64,000 bases of DNA. Source: Planctomycetota bacterium. Lineage in GTDB: Bacteria; Planctomycetota; UBA1135; UBA2386. The stretch lies in contig JALORC010000045.1 of assembly GCA_025459175.1 (NCBI GenBank), positions 22,599-86,598 on the forward strand, given 5' to 3'. Shown piece by piece: positions 1-10,130 of the stretch (position 1 is the stretch's first letter; each line of letters starts with the position of its first letter). The notes below the pieces were generated by a model that worked only from the letters and a program-made list of their open reading frames with translations, ran no database searches and had not been told where the DNA came from. A program made the position numbers and the translations under genes.

Positions 1-123
1 ATCATGCGGCTCGAGTGAAGTCGCACGAACGGTTCGAAGGCTGCGCCGACTTCGGCACCTCGAACCGCCCGCTCCCCGGTAGGCTGTGGCCCGGGCGCCC
101 GCGGCAGGGTTGTTGAAGGCCGC

Positions 124-2403
124 GTGCCCCCAATGCCCCTCATGTCCTGTCTCCGCTCCACTGCGTTGGTGTTCTGCTATTTGCTCTGGCTCGGCTCGCT
201 GCCCGCGCAGTCAGCGAACGTCACCGTCAGCGATGCCGTCTATCCGGTGGAGGCCGTGACGATGCACGGCGAGCAGAAGTGGATCACCACCCGCGTGCTC
301 GACGCCTCGACCGGCGCGCCGATCCCCGGCGCCGAACTGCTGCTGATCGATGAGAGCAATCACCCGCTGCGCGGTGAGATGTGGTGGCAGATGCGGCAGG
401 TCGCCGATGCGGACGGCTTCGTGCGGCTGCGCGCTGACTGGCGGGGTTGGGTCGTCGTGCGAGCGCCCGGCCACGGCACGGTGATGGACATGGGCCACGT
501 GCCGACCACGAACATCGGCAATCAGTCGTCGGGGATCACGTTCCTCGCCCGCGGGCTCGACGTGCCGATCCGGTTGCTGAACTGGCGCGGCGAGCCGGTG
601 CCGGACGCGTTGATCGGCTTGTGCGGGGGATGTGGGCACACGCCGGATCTGGTGCACGGGCGCACCGACGGCAACGGGCTGGTCGTGTTGCCCGATGTCG
701 ACCCGCACATGGGCATCGCCGACCTCTACGTCGAGCATCCTGAGCTCGACCTAGGCTACGAAGGCATGCAGTGGTTGCCCGGCGAGGCACCGATGGCCTT
801 CCTCGTTTCGCCCGAGGTTGCGTATCGGGGTTCGGTCGTCGATGCCGACGGCAAGCCGGTGGTCGGGGCATTCGTCGGTGTGCCCGGAGTGCATCGCGGG
901 CCATGGACTCGCACGGCGCCGGACGGCTCGTTCCTGCTGTGTGGTGCCAACCAGGGTGGGGACCTGTTCGTGCACATCGGGGAGCGCGAACTGATCTTCG
1001 AGTGCCCGCCGGTGTCGCCCCATCGCCTCGTGGTGCCGCCGCCGTCGGGCGAACCGGTGCAGGTCGTCAACCTGCCGCGGCCGGCTGCACCGGTGCCGGA
1101 TGACGTCGAAATGGTGGAGCTGCGGGTGGTGGATGCCGACGGCGACAAGGTCGAACGCGCCGAGCTCCGCTGCCGCGGTCCGCTGCCGGCGAACACCGAG
1201 GAGCGCAGCCACGTGCACGACGGCGAAGGTGTGATGGCGTTGCGGCCGGGCCGCTACGAGGTGTCCGCCAGCGCGTTCGGTCATGCGACGACGACGGCGC
1301 AGTTCGAGGTCACTACGGCCCGCAACCTGTTCGACGTGCGTCTGGGTCGGCTGCCGTCGGTGCGCGTGCGGGTCGTCGATGCGCCAGAGCACGTCGACGT
1401 GCAGTTGCGCACCGCGACCGAGCGGCGCGATATCAGCGATCAGGTGCTGACCGGCGCGCCGATCGGGTTGCCGGCGGAGCCGTTCTGGTTGGTCGTGAGC
1501 GGCGATCGTCGCGCATTGCCACGGGTGTTCGCGCAGGATCCGGCGCAGGCGCTGGCGGCGGGCACGCTGCGGCTGCCGTGGTATCGACCGACGCGCATCG
1601 AAGGTCAGCTCGTCGATCGCGACGGCCGCCCGGCCGCGGCCAGGCTGGCGCTGGTGCCGGTCGAGCAGGAGGTCAGCAGTCTGCCGGCGGACGTCGAGCT
1701 CGAGGAGGTCGACGGCAATGGTGCCTTCGCGCTGACCAGCGAGCACACGGGACTCGCGATGCTGGTCGTGACCCCGGACGGCGATCCCGAACGGCGCCGC
1801 GTGCTGCCGATCGTGTTGCCGCCGCGCGGCGACGCTGCGTTCGTCGAAGTCGGCACTGTCGACATCGATGCCGAGCCGAGGCTGCGGCTGACGGACGCAA
1901 CCGGGGCACCGCTGACCGAGGGCAAGGTCGTGTTCTGGCGCACCGGCTGGAGCGATGTGAGCGAGGGCTTCCGCCCCGTGTTCGGTGTCGACCGCGACGG
2001 CCGGTTCCGCGGTCCGGAGCCGCGCGCTGGCGACGCGATCCTCGTGTTGCCACCCGAGCGCACCGACGAGGATGCCGCGGCACCGCCGGCGGACGCGGCT
2101 GCCGAGCCGACGATCGAGCTGACCGTGCACGCGCCGCTGTCGGGGCCGGGACCGTGGAACGTGGCGCTACCGACCGGCGAACTGCGGCTCGACGTGCGCG
2201 GCACCGATGGCAAGCCGCTCGCCTGCCGCGCGTTCGTCGGTGCCGTGTCGACCGGGCTGACCGGGCCGACGCGTCTGCGCCGCGTGCCGACTGGCTCGCA
2301 GCGGGTGTTCGTCGCTGCCGAAGGGCATCAGAGCGCTGTCATCGAAGTGGTGGTGCCCGAACGCGGCGCGGTGCCGGTCGACGTGGTGTTGCCGCGGCGC
2401 TGA
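124..2403 (+). CDS. Secreted carboxypeptidase-regulatory-like domain protein
   Basis: A 759-residue exported protein of unknown role. Residues 1-30 form a signal peptide (short N-region, hydrophobic run LVFCYLLWLGSL, then LPAQSA). The remainder is a chain of beta-sandwich repeats of the CarboxypepD_reg/Ig-like kind, recognised by the recurring pattern 'V.D..G.P..GA.V', for example around residues 55-70, 235-255, 495-515 and 690-705. No catalytic motif was seen. Such proteins are usually extracytoplasmic structural or binding modules. The longest frame starts with GTG at 124; ATGs at 133 and 142 keep the signal peptide and are equally plausible. It converges on the gene ending at 2443. Three further proteins in the window have the same architecture (23432, 56304 and 62149), and 32248 is a membrane-anchored relative. 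Confidence 0.85.
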   Translation: MPPMPLMSCLRSTALVFCYLLWLGSLPAQSANVTVSDAVYPVEAVTMHGEQKWITTRVLDASTGAPIPGAELLLIDESNHPLRGEMWWQMRQVADADGFVRLRADWRGWVVVRAPGHGTVMDMGHVPTTNIGNQSSGITFLARGLDVPIRLLNWRGEPVPDALIGLCGGCGHTPDLVHGRTDGNGLVVLPDVDPHMGIADLYVEHPELDLGYEGMQWLPGEAPMAFLVSPEVAYRGSVVDADGKPVVGAFVGVPGVHRGPWTRTAPDGSFLLCGANQGGDLFVHIGERELIFECPPVSPHRLVVPPPSGEPVQVVNLPRPAAPVPDDVEMVELRVVDADGDKVERAELRCRGPLPANTEERSHVHDGEGVMALRPGRYEVSASAFGHATTTAQFEVTTARNLFDVRLGRLPSVRVRVVDAPEHVDVQLRTATERRDISDQVLTGAPIGLPAEPFWLVVSGDRRALPRVFAQDPAQALAAGTLRLPWYRPTRIEGQLVDRDGRPAAARLALVPVEQEVSSLPADVELEEVDGNGAFALTSEHTGLAMLVVTPDGDPERRRVLPIVLPPRGDAAFVEVGTVDIDAEPRLRLTDATGAPLTEGKVVFWRTGWSDVSEGFRPVFGVDRDGRFRGPEPRAGDAILVLPPERTDEDAAAPPADAAAEPTIELTVHAPLSGPGPWNVALPTGELRLDVRGTDGKPLACRAFVGAVSTGLTGPTRLRRVPTGSQRVFVAAEGHQSAVIEVVVPERGAVPVDVVLPRR

Positions 2404-2442
2404 CCGGCCACAGTAGCCAGCGAGCGGGTCAGCGGGCGGTGG

Positions 2443-2964
2443 TCATGCCGCAGCGCGGCGCGGCAGCGCGTCGAGCAGGCGTACGACGTCGGCGATCGTG
2501 TCGGCCGCGTCGAGGCGCTGGCTCGCCTCGGGGCTGTCGAGGGAGCGGTCAGCGAAGGACGCCACCAGTTCCCAGTCGACGTCGCCGCACTCGATACATA
2601 GATCCGTGTCCAAGCTGTCGTCGGCGCGCAACGCCAGCTTCGGGTCGTGGAACGCGTTCCAGACCGCCCGGATCACCCAGGTGTCGACGCTGAGTCGCGG
2701 GAACGAGCGCGCGAAGGTGCAGATCGACTCGCCGGCGCGCTCCTTGATCAACTCACGGCGGCGGCGACGCTCCATCACGGTCATCAGCGCGAGCAGCGCT
2801 GGCAGCAGCCAGCCCCAAGCCGGGAAGTTGACGACCAGGCCCACCATCAGGCCGAAGGCGAAGAGCTGCGGCACGAAGTCGAGGGCGTCACCCTTCGCGG
2901 CGCGCGCCTCGGCTGCCTCCAGCTGCTTCTGCATCCGTCGCGAAGGAACGCGTCGTAGCGCCAT
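2443..2964 (-). CDS. Hypothetical two-TM membrane protein
   Basis: A 173-residue protein I do not recognise. A basic, helical N-terminus (about residues 1-25) precedes a hydrophobic hairpin at about residues 32-62 with a Pro-Trp-Gly turn, then a basic linker (ERRRRRE) and a soluble acidic C-terminal domain of about 95 residues containing a CIEC pair. The frame stays open much further upstream, but composition becomes non-coding there, so I place the start at the ATG at 2964; 2934 is an alternative. It is divergent from the transglutaminase-like gene at 3146 and convergent with 124-2403. Function unknown; a membrane-tethered sensor or adaptor is only a guess. Confidence 0.6.
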   Translation of the reverse strand: MALRRVPSRRMQKQLEAAEARAAKGDALDFVPQLFAFGLMVGLVVNFPAWGWLLPALLALMTVMERRRRRELIKERAGESICTFARSFPRLSVDTWVIRAVWNAFHDPKLALRADDSLDTDLCIECGDVDWELVASFADRSLDSPEASQRLDAADTIADVVRLLDALPRRAAA

Positions 2965-3145
2965 CGATGCATCGTCGCCGATCCCGACGTCGCCGATCCA
3001 GCGGCGAGTGGCTGCTTCCGTGCGGCAGGCCCTACCGCCTCGCTGCCCCACAGGCGAACGGCTCCCCCCGACAACCGCTGTGTAGTATTCCGCTCCCTGC
3101 CGCTGGCAGGCCCGAGCCTTCGCATCCCGTCGACGGAAGCCACCC

Positions 3146-5302
3146 ATGCTCGCATCGTCCCTGCGCCGCCGCCTGTTCTTGTTCGCCGCCATCCCGCTCG
3201 GCATCGCGATGCTGCCGGGCACCCTCGCCGGTCCGGCCACCGACGAGCTGGCCCAGGTCCTCGACACCATTGCCGCGACCCAGAAGACCCTGCCCCGCGA
3301 CCGCACCGACCCGGCCGCGGTCGTCACGGCCGCCGACGGCGATCCGGTGCGACTGCATGCGTTCGTGCGCGAGCAAACCCGCTTCGTCGCCTACGAAGGT
3401 CGCCTGCGCGGCCCCCTCGGCACCCTGCTGGACCGGACCGGCAACAGCGTCGACCGTTCGCTGCTGCTGCAGGAACTGCTGCGCGTCGCCGGCTACGAGG
3501 CGCGGCTGGTGCAGGCGGCGCTCGGCGATGACCAGCGCGAGCAGCTGCTGGCGCTGCACGGCACGCCGATCCCGCCCGCCGCGGCGAGCGCGGAACCACC
3601 GCCGAAGGCCGCCGGCGACGATCCGATTCCCGCGCTGATGGCGCGCGCCGATGCCATCGCGGCCGAACTGCGAGAGGTGGTGCCGCACGTGATCGCCGTG
3701 CCCAGAGTCGGTGAACGGCAGCACCACTGGGTCCAGTATCGCGATGGCGACGCCTGGCGCGACCTCGACCCGACCCTCGCCGAGCCACACGCGCGGCGCG
3801 CCGAGCCGGCAGGCGACGGCACGCCGCTGCCGGCCACGACCCATCGGGTGCAGCTGCAGCTGACCGTCGAACGTTGGCAGGACGGCAAGCTGCTGGAAGC
3901 GCCACTGCACAACACCGAGTTCGCCGCCACCGACACGCCGTTGCGCAGCGTTTCCCTGACGTTCCTGCCCGTCGCCGTGAAGCAGGGCAAGGCGATCCAG
4001 CGCACGTTCGACACCGGTGATCAGCTGAGCAAGCTGTTGCTGCAGGAGACAGCCTGGTGCCCCGTGCTGCTGGACGGCCGCAACAACGGCAGGCTGGCCC
4101 GCATGTTCGACGACGCCGGCATCGTGCACGCGCTGCCGACCGGGCTCAGTGGGGCGGCGGAACTCGGCAACACCACGCGCAACGTGTTCGGCGGCCTCGC
4201 CGGCGAGGAGGACGCGGCGCCGAGCAGTGTGCTGACGGCCCTGTTCGCCGACTTCACCCTGCTGCGCCCGGACGAAGCGCCACAGCGAGTGCGGCGGCCG
4301 GTGTTCGACACGCTGGGGCCGGTCCAGCGCGCGGCGGCGGCTCGCGGCAACCTGCCGCGGCCGCAGTGGACGGCCAACGAACGGCTGCTGCGCGGCCAGG
4401 ACCTCGCCGGCAGTCATGATGCGCTGGTGGCGTTCGCGGCCCTGCCGAGCGAGGTCTACGTGCAGCGGTGGGCGCAGCGCCTGCTCGACCAACGCGCCGC
4501 GCTGCTGGCGGTCGCCGGCGGCAACACCGGCCCCGAGGTCCTCGACCGGGCCGCCGAAGGCAACTCGATGCGCACGCTGGAACTGTTCGCCGCCGCGCGC
4601 GCCGGGGCGGCCGACGGGCCGCTGGTCGTCGCGGAGCCGCAGATCTACCGCCGCATCGTGCGGCCGCTGGCCAGCGGCGGCGACGCCAGCCTGGATCGCC
4701 AGGTGATCAGCGATCTCTGCTGGAACCGGCTGCAGCTGGCGCGCCCCGGCAGCGACGCGCAGCCGGCTCTGCACCAAGGTGTGCTCGACTCGCTGCTCGA
4801 GCGCCTGGTGGTGCTGCGCGATGGCGAAGCCGGCCCCGGCGACACCACGGCGGCCCTGTTCGCCGCCGCCGCTGCGCGCAGCATCGAACCGATGCTGCTG
4901 CGCAAGGCCGACGACGCGCGACTGGCCGCGCTGCCGGACGGGGCGCGGGCCCGCATCCTGGCCGACCTCGATGCCGGCTTCGTCGCCATCGCACCGAGCC
5001 GCCCCGTCGATGTCGACGGCACGCCCCGCATCGGTTGGTGGCGCATCGATCCGCGCACCGGCCACACCGTCAGCGCGATGGACACCGGCTGGTTGCAGGA
5101 CATGGTCGAGTACACGGAGACCCAGACCGTCAACGGCATCCGCATCACGCGCTTCACTCGCGTTCGGGTCGGCCCGGCGGCCCGCGAATGGGCCAACAAC
5201 ATGCTGCGCCGCCGCGGCAACACCAGCTGGGCGCAGTGGCAGAACCTGCTCGCCTACGCACAGCGTTCGATCGAAACCCTCGGCAGGCTTCCGCCCTGGT
5301 GA
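3146..5302 (+). CDS. Secreted transglutaminase-like domain protein
   Basis: 718 residues with an N-terminal signal peptide (residues 1-28, LFLFAAIPLGIAMLPG, cleavage near LAG-PA). Residues 60-215 show the bacterial transglutaminase-like core: 'DRSLLLQELLRVAGYEARLV' at 103-122, then HHWVQ at 193-197 and WRDLDPT at 204-210, which supply the His and Asp of the papain-like triad. The place where active members carry the nucleophilic Cys, just before the LLL..LLR.AG helix, reads GNSVDR, so catalysis is doubtful. The C-terminal 500 residues are unassigned. GGAAG-like sequence GGAAG at 3134-3138 is a good ribosome binding site for this ATG. The following gene is on the other strand. Confidence 0.75.
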   Translation: MLASSLRRRLFLFAAIPLGIAMLPGTLAGPATDELAQVLDTIAATQKTLPRDRTDPAAVVTAADGDPVRLHAFVREQTRFVAYEGRLRGPLGTLLDRTGNSVDRSLLLQELLRVAGYEARLVQAALGDDQREQLLALHGTPIPPAAASAEPPPKAAGDDPIPALMARADAIAAELREVVPHVIAVPRVGERQHHWVQYRDGDAWRDLDPTLAEPHARRAEPAGDGTPLPATTHRVQLQLTVERWQDGKLLEAPLHNTEFAATDTPLRSVSLTFLPVAVKQGKAIQRTFDTGDQLSKLLLQETAWCPVLLDGRNNGRLARMFDDAGIVHALPTGLSGAAELGNTTRNVFGGLAGEEDAAPSSVLTALFADFTLLRPDEAPQRVRRPVFDTLGPVQRAAAARGNLPRPQWTANERLLRGQDLAGSHDALVAFAALPSEVYVQRWAQRLLDQRAALLAVAGGNTGPEVLDRAAEGNSMRTLELFAAARAGAADGPLVVAEPQIYRRIVRPLASGGDASLDRQVISDLCWNRLQLARPGSDAQPALHQGVLDSLLERLVVLRDGEAGPGDTTAALFAAAAARSIEPMLLRKADDARLAALPDGARARILADLDAGFVAIAPSRPVDVDGTPRIGWWRIDPRTGHTVSAMDTGWLQDMVEYTETQTVNGIRITRFTRVRVGPAAREWANNMLRRRGNTSWAQWQNLLAYAQRSIETLGRLPPW

Positions 5303-5334
5303 GCCGATGGCGCCGGCGCTGCCGCGCTGTTTCG

Positions 5335-7218
5335 TCAGTGCGCGCGGGGACGGCTCTCGATCACGTTGGTGAGCACCTTCAGCAGTGCGTCGACGGCAAA
5401 GGGCTTCTGCAGCAGCGGCACGCGCGCGAGATCGCCCGACACCCCGGGGCCCAGCTCGTCGAAGCCGGAGAAGAAGGCGATCGGGAACCCCGCATCGAGG
5501 ATCCGGACGGCCTGGGCCAGGCGCACGCCGTCCATGTCAGGCATCCGGAGGTCCGTCAGCATGGCCGACAAGCGCGCCTGGTGATCGTCGAAGAGCTTGA
5601 GTGCTTCGATGCCGTTGCCGGCCTCGAGCACCGTGAAGCCCTGGCGCTCCAGCAGTCGCTTCGTGGTCTGGCGCACGGCTGCGTCGTCGTCCACCAGGAG
5701 GATCGTGTGGCGCACGGTGGTGTGCGTGGCCGGCTCGGGCAGCGTGTTCGTGAAGGCGCCGTCCGAGCAGGGCAGCGTGATCCGCATCCGGGTGCCGCGC
5801 GACGGCGCACTGTCCACGCTGATCGTCCCGCCGGCCTGCGTGACGACTCCGTAGACCACGGCAAGCCCGAGGCCGGTGCCGGACCCGATCGGCTTCGTGG
5901 TGAAGAACGGCTCGAAGATGCGCTGCCGAGTGGGCTCGTCCATGCCGATGCCCGTGTCCTCGACCGTCAGTGCGGCTTCGGCGAGCGTCAGGTCGCGCTC
6001 CACCGTGATCGAGAGGGTGCCGCCGTCCGGCATCGCATCACGGGCGTTGAGCACCAGGTTCAGCACCACTTGGTCGAGTTGGCTGCGGTCGGCTCGCACG
6101 AAGACCCCGGTCACATCGGCGTCCAGCCGCACCGTCACGGACGCCGGGAGCGAGGACCGCAGCAGTGGAAGCATCTCACGGACGAGCGCGGCGAGATCCA
6201 CTTCCGCGGTGGCGCGCCGTTGCGGCCGCTCGAACGCGAGCAGGCGACCGGTGAGTTGTGCGGCGCGGTCCGTGGCGCGAAGCGCGAGATCCAGGTCTTC
6301 GTGGATCGCGAACGACGGCGGCACTTCGTTCCGCGCCAGCTGGACCGAGTTGCGGATGGCGGCCAGGAGGTTGTTGAAATCGTGTGCCACGCCAGCGGCG
6401 AGTTGGCCCACGGCCTGCATCTTGTGCGCGAGATTCAGTCGCTGCTCCACCTCGCGGCGCCGCGTCTGGTCGCGCCACGACACCACCGAGACGCGCCGGC
6501 CCTGCAGCGTGGCGTGCCGCACGCTGACCTCGACGGGGATCTCGCTGCCGTCCTGGCGCAGGTGCATCCAGTCGAAGGTGTGCGCGCCACGCGCGAGGGT
6601 GATGGCGCCGAGGCCCCGCGACTTCACGGCCGAGAGCGAGCCGTCGGGCTGCAACTGCGGCGAGAACTCCACCGCGCGGCGCCCGATCATCTCGTCGCGT
6701 GACGTCAGGCCGAGCATCCGCAGCGCTGCCGGATTGCAGTCGATGATGCCACTGTCGTCGGCGAGCAGCAGGCCGTCCTGCGAGTGCTCGAAGACCAGAC
6801 GGAATCGCTCCTCCATCTCCTTGCGCGACGTGATGTCCTGACCGGTCGCGACGATCCCGCTGGGGGCACCGTCGGCGCCGAGCACCCGCACGACGTTCCA
6901 GATCAGGGTGCGGCGCGTGCCGTCGGGCAGGATCGAGTCATCCTCGAAGTCGAGCGTACGCTTGCCTGCCAGCACGGCCCGGATGTCGGCGGCAACGGCA
7001 TCGCGATGCTCGGGGGCGATGAACGAGACCACATAGTCCATGCCGATCGCGGTCGCGCGGGGCGTCTGGTAGAGGTCCTCGGCCGCACGATTCCAGGCGA
7101 AGATGCGATGGTCCGGCGTCAGTCCGAGGATGACGCTGTCCGTCGTGTCGAAGATGGCACCGAGCATCCTGCTGTCGGCGGGCGTCGGTGCGGACTCGCG
7201 GTTGGGGTCAGTCGTCAT
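5335..7218 (-). CDS. PAS-PAS hybrid sensor histidine kinase / response regulator
   Basis: 627 residues, cytoplasmic with no membrane segment. Order: PAS 1 at about 18-138, PAS 2 at about 139-262, HisKA with phospho-acceptor His279 in VAHDFNN, HATPase_c with N-box NLVLNARDAM (386-395), G1 DTGIGMD (421-427) and G2 GSGTGLGLAVV (445-455), and a C-terminal receiver domain (from about 504) with the acidic pocket at 510-512, phospho-acceptor Asp556 in LTDLRMP and Lys605 in QKPF. All key residues are present, so it should autophosphorylate and pass phosphate to its own receiver. There is no output domain and no adjacent response regulator. A TTG at 7230 lies in frame but the ATG at 7218 is preferred. 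Confidence 0.93.
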   Translation of the reverse strand: MTTDPNRESAPTPADSRMLGAIFDTTDSVILGLTPDHRIFAWNRAAEDLYQTPRATAIGMDYVVSFIAPEHRDAVAADIRAVLAGKRTLDFEDDSILPDGTRRTLIWNVVRVLGADGAPSGIVATGQDITSRKEMEERFRLVFEHSQDGLLLADDSGIIDCNPAALRMLGLTSRDEMIGRRAVEFSPQLQPDGSLSAVKSRGLGAITLARGAHTFDWMHLRQDGSEIPVEVSVRHATLQGRRVSVVSWRDQTRRREVEQRLNLAHKMQAVGQLAAGVAHDFNNLLAAIRNSVQLARNEVPPSFAIHEDLDLALRATDRAAQLTGRLLAFERPQRRATAEVDLAALVREMLPLLRSSLPASVTVRLDADVTGVFVRADRSQLDQVVLNLVLNARDAMPDGGTLSITVERDLTLAEAALTVEDTGIGMDEPTRQRIFEPFFTTKPIGSGTGLGLAVVYGVVTQAGGTISVDSAPSRGTRMRITLPCSDGAFTNTLPEPATHTTVRHTILLVDDDAAVRQTTKRLLERQGFTVLEAGNGIEALKLFDDHQARLSAMLTDLRMPDMDGVRLAQAVRILDAGFPIAFFSGFDELGPGVSGDLARVPLLQKPFAVDALLKVLTNVIESRPRAH

Positions 7219-7385
7219 CGTGCGCGTCAACGGATCTGGATCCGATTCGGACTGCGGCGGATCCGCACGGCCGCGCCGAGCCGCGGTGCATCACCGGCGC
7301 CAATATAGTGAGTCGGCCGGCAATCCGTGCCGCGTCCTACGTGGGAACAGTCGTGGCCGCCTAACGTGCAGGAATCGCCCTGTCC

Positions 7386-10130
7386 TCACTTCGCTCGCTT
7401 GCGCCCCAGGAGTTCGAGGTCGATGCGCACGAGATCAGGATCGTCGACACCGATCGTCACGAACCAGTTCTTGTCGATCGTGCCTTGCAGGCTCCGGACG
7501 GCCGTGAGGGCATCCTCGTAGCGCCCGCCGGCCCACGCCGTCAGGCACTGGCCCGAGCGCCAGAAGTCGGCGGGCAACGGTGCCGCGGGTGCCGCGAGAT
7601 AGCCTTGGAACATCGCCGCCAGGCGGGCTTCCACTCCCTTCGCGGCCCAGACCTCGCGCGGTTGCCGCGATTCCTTCTGGATGCCATGTAGCGTCCACGC
7701 GTACCACAGCGGCACCTCGGTGTCGAAGCGCTTGCTGTCCAGGCACTCGACGGCGAAGCGATACATGGCCAGCGTCGAGCCGCCGGCGGCGGGGCGCAGC
7801 GAATCGAGGTAGGCGCGGAATGCGGGCTGGAAATCGATCTCGGCGTCGAGTGCTCGATCGAACCATTCGCGCGGTGACGCCGGATCGGTCTCCGGATCCA
7901 TCGTGGTGACCAGGATCATGCCGGTCGCCGCCTCGGGGCAGTCCGGCTGCAAGGCGTGGGCCGCGGTGAAGTGGCGGGCGGCGGACCGCAGCTGCTCGGC
8001 GCGTGCGGCCTTGCCGAGCTTGCCGTGCTTGCACTTGGTCACCAGGAACAGGCCGGTTGCCATGTGCACGACCCACGGCTGGTCCGCGGCCTTCGCCGTG
8101 ATGGCTGCCACGACATCGCCGTCGACCCAATGGAGGCCAGGCTGCGCGAACTCCTCGTCGCTCCACAGGCAACGCACGAAATGGCGGCCGTCGCGGCCGG
8201 CGAACAGGGGCTCGGCAGCCGCTGCGGCGATGTGCTTGCGCACTTCGGGTTGCAGGCCGCGCCGCCCTTGGCTGATCAAGTACTCCTTCACCCACCAGTG
8301 CAGCAATGATGGGTGTTCCTTCGTCAGGCCCTGGGCCGCCCGCGCGGCCAGCCGGTTCGACTGCTGCGGGTCGCTGTCCGTCAGCGCGCGCGCGGCGACG
8401 TACATGCCGAGCGGATCCGTGCAGCCGGCTGCCACCACCTTCTCGGCGAGCGTGACGTCGTGCGGCACCTCGAAGGCGGCCGCCTGGCCCAGACCCACCA
8501 TCAGCTGGCGTACATCGTCGTCCCAGGCAGGGTCGCGCTTGCCGATGCGGTCGTACGTCGTCTGGTACGCCGCCGCGATCCACTCCGAGAACCTGGTCGA
8601 ACTCGCTCTCGCCGTCGTCGCCTGCTCGTGCGCGGTCAGCGGACGTGCGTTTCCCGCCCGGGGCTGGGCGGCGGTCTCGAAGCCCGCGAACAAGTCCTTG
8701 GTCGCGATCGGCGCGGGTGCGTAGTCCGACAGATGCGGCCGCAGGGTCTTCTGCAGCCAGTCCTCGGTGACGCGGAGCGCCGGCAGCAGCTTCGGCTCGA
8801 TGCGCTTGCCGACCTTCTCGTAGAGCTGCGCCGCTTCCTGGCCCCGACCACCGAGCGCGAGCACCGCGATGTGCTGCGTGTTGACGAGGTGCTTCACGAC
8901 GTCGTTGCGTGCGGCGGCAAGTTCGCCGGCGTGGACCGCTGCCAACCGCTCCTGTACGGATGCGTCGCCCCACAGGGCCTTCGGATCGCGGGCGTCGAGG
9001 CTCAGGTAGCTGATCGCGTTGCGGTAGAGGCCGGGCACGATCGTGTCGTAGCGCTCGGTCGCCGCGCACTCTTCGGCGAACGCGAGCATCGCCTTCGGCG
9101 ACCCGCCCCAGCGCGGCTGCAGGTAGTGCATGTAGGTCGCGTAGGCATCTTGCCAGTCGAATTGGGCCGCCACGGCGAGATCGAACCAGTGCCGTTGCTC
9201 GCCCGGTTCGCCGCCGCCGGGCCCGAGCACCTTGATCATCGCCGTCGGTGCTTCCGGCAAGCCCGGGAACAGTTGCGCGGCCTCGCTCGCCGCCGCGGCC
9301 GCCGCCTGCAGGTGCTCGCCGAACTTCTCGCGGTCCGAGGCGCCGATGGAACTGGCGGCGCCGCGGCCGCGTGATTCCCACGCCATCGCGACGTGGTGTT
9401 CGGCACGCAACACGAGCGACGCGTAGTTGGGCCTGCCCGCCGCGGCGTCGATGCGATCCAGCAGCTGCAGGTCGTCGGGGCCCGGTGTGCCGCTGCCGAG
9501 CTTCTTCACCAGCGCGAGGTAGAAGCGTTCCTGACCGACCTGGAACTCGTCGCTGCCAGCCATCGCGACGACCGTTTCCTCGAGCGCTGCCTTCGCCTGC
9601 TTCGACTCGTCCCGTTGCCTCGTGGCTGCGGCAAGATGGCTGCGCACCGACTCGATGACGTAGCGCAGTCGGAGCGATGGCTTGCGGGCCTGCAGCTTCG
9701 TGGTCGCCTCGCTCAGCAGTGCACGGGCCATCTCGACGTGCTTCTGTTGCACCAGGACTTCGGCGCGGACCAACTGCACGACGGCGTCGTCGCAGCCGAG
9801 CTCGCGCAGGCGATCGCACGATCCCAGCAGCAACTTGGCCGACTCGGCATCGGCCGGTTGGTCGGTCAGCAGGATCGCGAACGGGCCCATCACGGCCTCG
9901 ACGTGCGGCTTGCACTCGGCCGTCAGCGGGGCGTCGACGCCGCACTCCGCCAGCAGATACCGGCGCCAGAAGGCGACGGTGTCCGCGGCAAGGCGCATCG
10001 CGGTGTAGGCGTCGGGACCGGCCGGTATCGGGCGCGGCTTCCACACCACTTCGTCCTGTGCCGGCAACGGAGTGGCGTGGATCGAGATCAGTGCGGCGAA
10101 GGCGACGGCGGACAGTCGAACGTGCAGCAT
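7386..10130 (-). CDS. Large secreted helical-repeat protein with internal duplication (DUF4034-like)
   Basis: 914 residues with a signal peptide (MLHVRLSAVAFAALISIHATPLPAQ) and an otherwise alpha-helical sequence. Two segments are clearly duplicated: one near residues 350-430 and one near 790-870 share the pattern WFD.A..A..D.Q.A...Y...L.P..GGS..AM..FA.E, then a DT.VP..Y stretch and a V..RLAA...G.LAA helix. The L.PRWGGS..AM phrase recalls DUF4034-family proteins; that assignment is from memory and moderate. No enzyme motif was found. The start is the ATG at 10130, chosen because it gives the signal peptide; the frame is open far upstream without coding character. It probably acts as a periplasmic or outer-membrane scaffold. 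Confidence 0.8.
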   Translation of the reverse strand: MLHVRLSAVAFAALISIHATPLPAQDEVVWKPRPIPAGPDAYTAMRLAADTVAFWRRYLLAECGVDAPLTAECKPHVEAVMGPFAILLTDQPADAESAKLLLGSCDRLRELGCDDAVVQLVRAEVLVQQKHVEMARALLSEATTKLQARKPSLRLRYVIESVRSHLAAATRQRDESKQAKAALEETVVAMAGSDEFQVGQERFYLALVKKLGSGTPGPDDLQLLDRIDAAAGRPNYASLVLRAEHHVAMAWESRGRGAASSIGASDREKFGEHLQAAAAAASEAAQLFPGLPEAPTAMIKVLGPGGGEPGEQRHWFDLAVAAQFDWQDAYATYMHYLQPRWGGSPKAMLAFAEECAATERYDTIVPGLYRNAISYLSLDARDPKALWGDASVQERLAAVHAGELAAARNDVVKHLVNTQHIAVLALGGRGQEAAQLYEKVGKRIEPKLLPALRVTEDWLQKTLRPHLSDYAPAPIATKDLFAGFETAAQPRAGNARPLTAHEQATTARASSTRFSEWIAAAYQTTYDRIGKRDPAWDDDVRQLMVGLGQAAAFEVPHDVTLAEKVVAAGCTDPLGMYVAARALTDSDPQQSNRLAARAAQGLTKEHPSLLHWWVKEYLISQGRRGLQPEVRKHIAAAAAEPLFAGRDGRHFVRCLWSDEEFAQPGLHWVDGDVVAAITAKAADQPWVVHMATGLFLVTKCKHGKLGKAARAEQLRSAARHFTAAHALQPDCPEAATGMILVTTMDPETDPASPREWFDRALDAEIDFQPAFRAYLDSLRPAAGGSTLAMYRFAVECLDSKRFDTEVPLWYAWTLHGIQKESRQPREVWAAKGVEARLAAMFQGYLAAPAAPLPADFWRSGQCLTAWAGGRYEDALTAVRSLQGTIDKNWFVTIGVDDPDLVRIDLELLGRKRAK

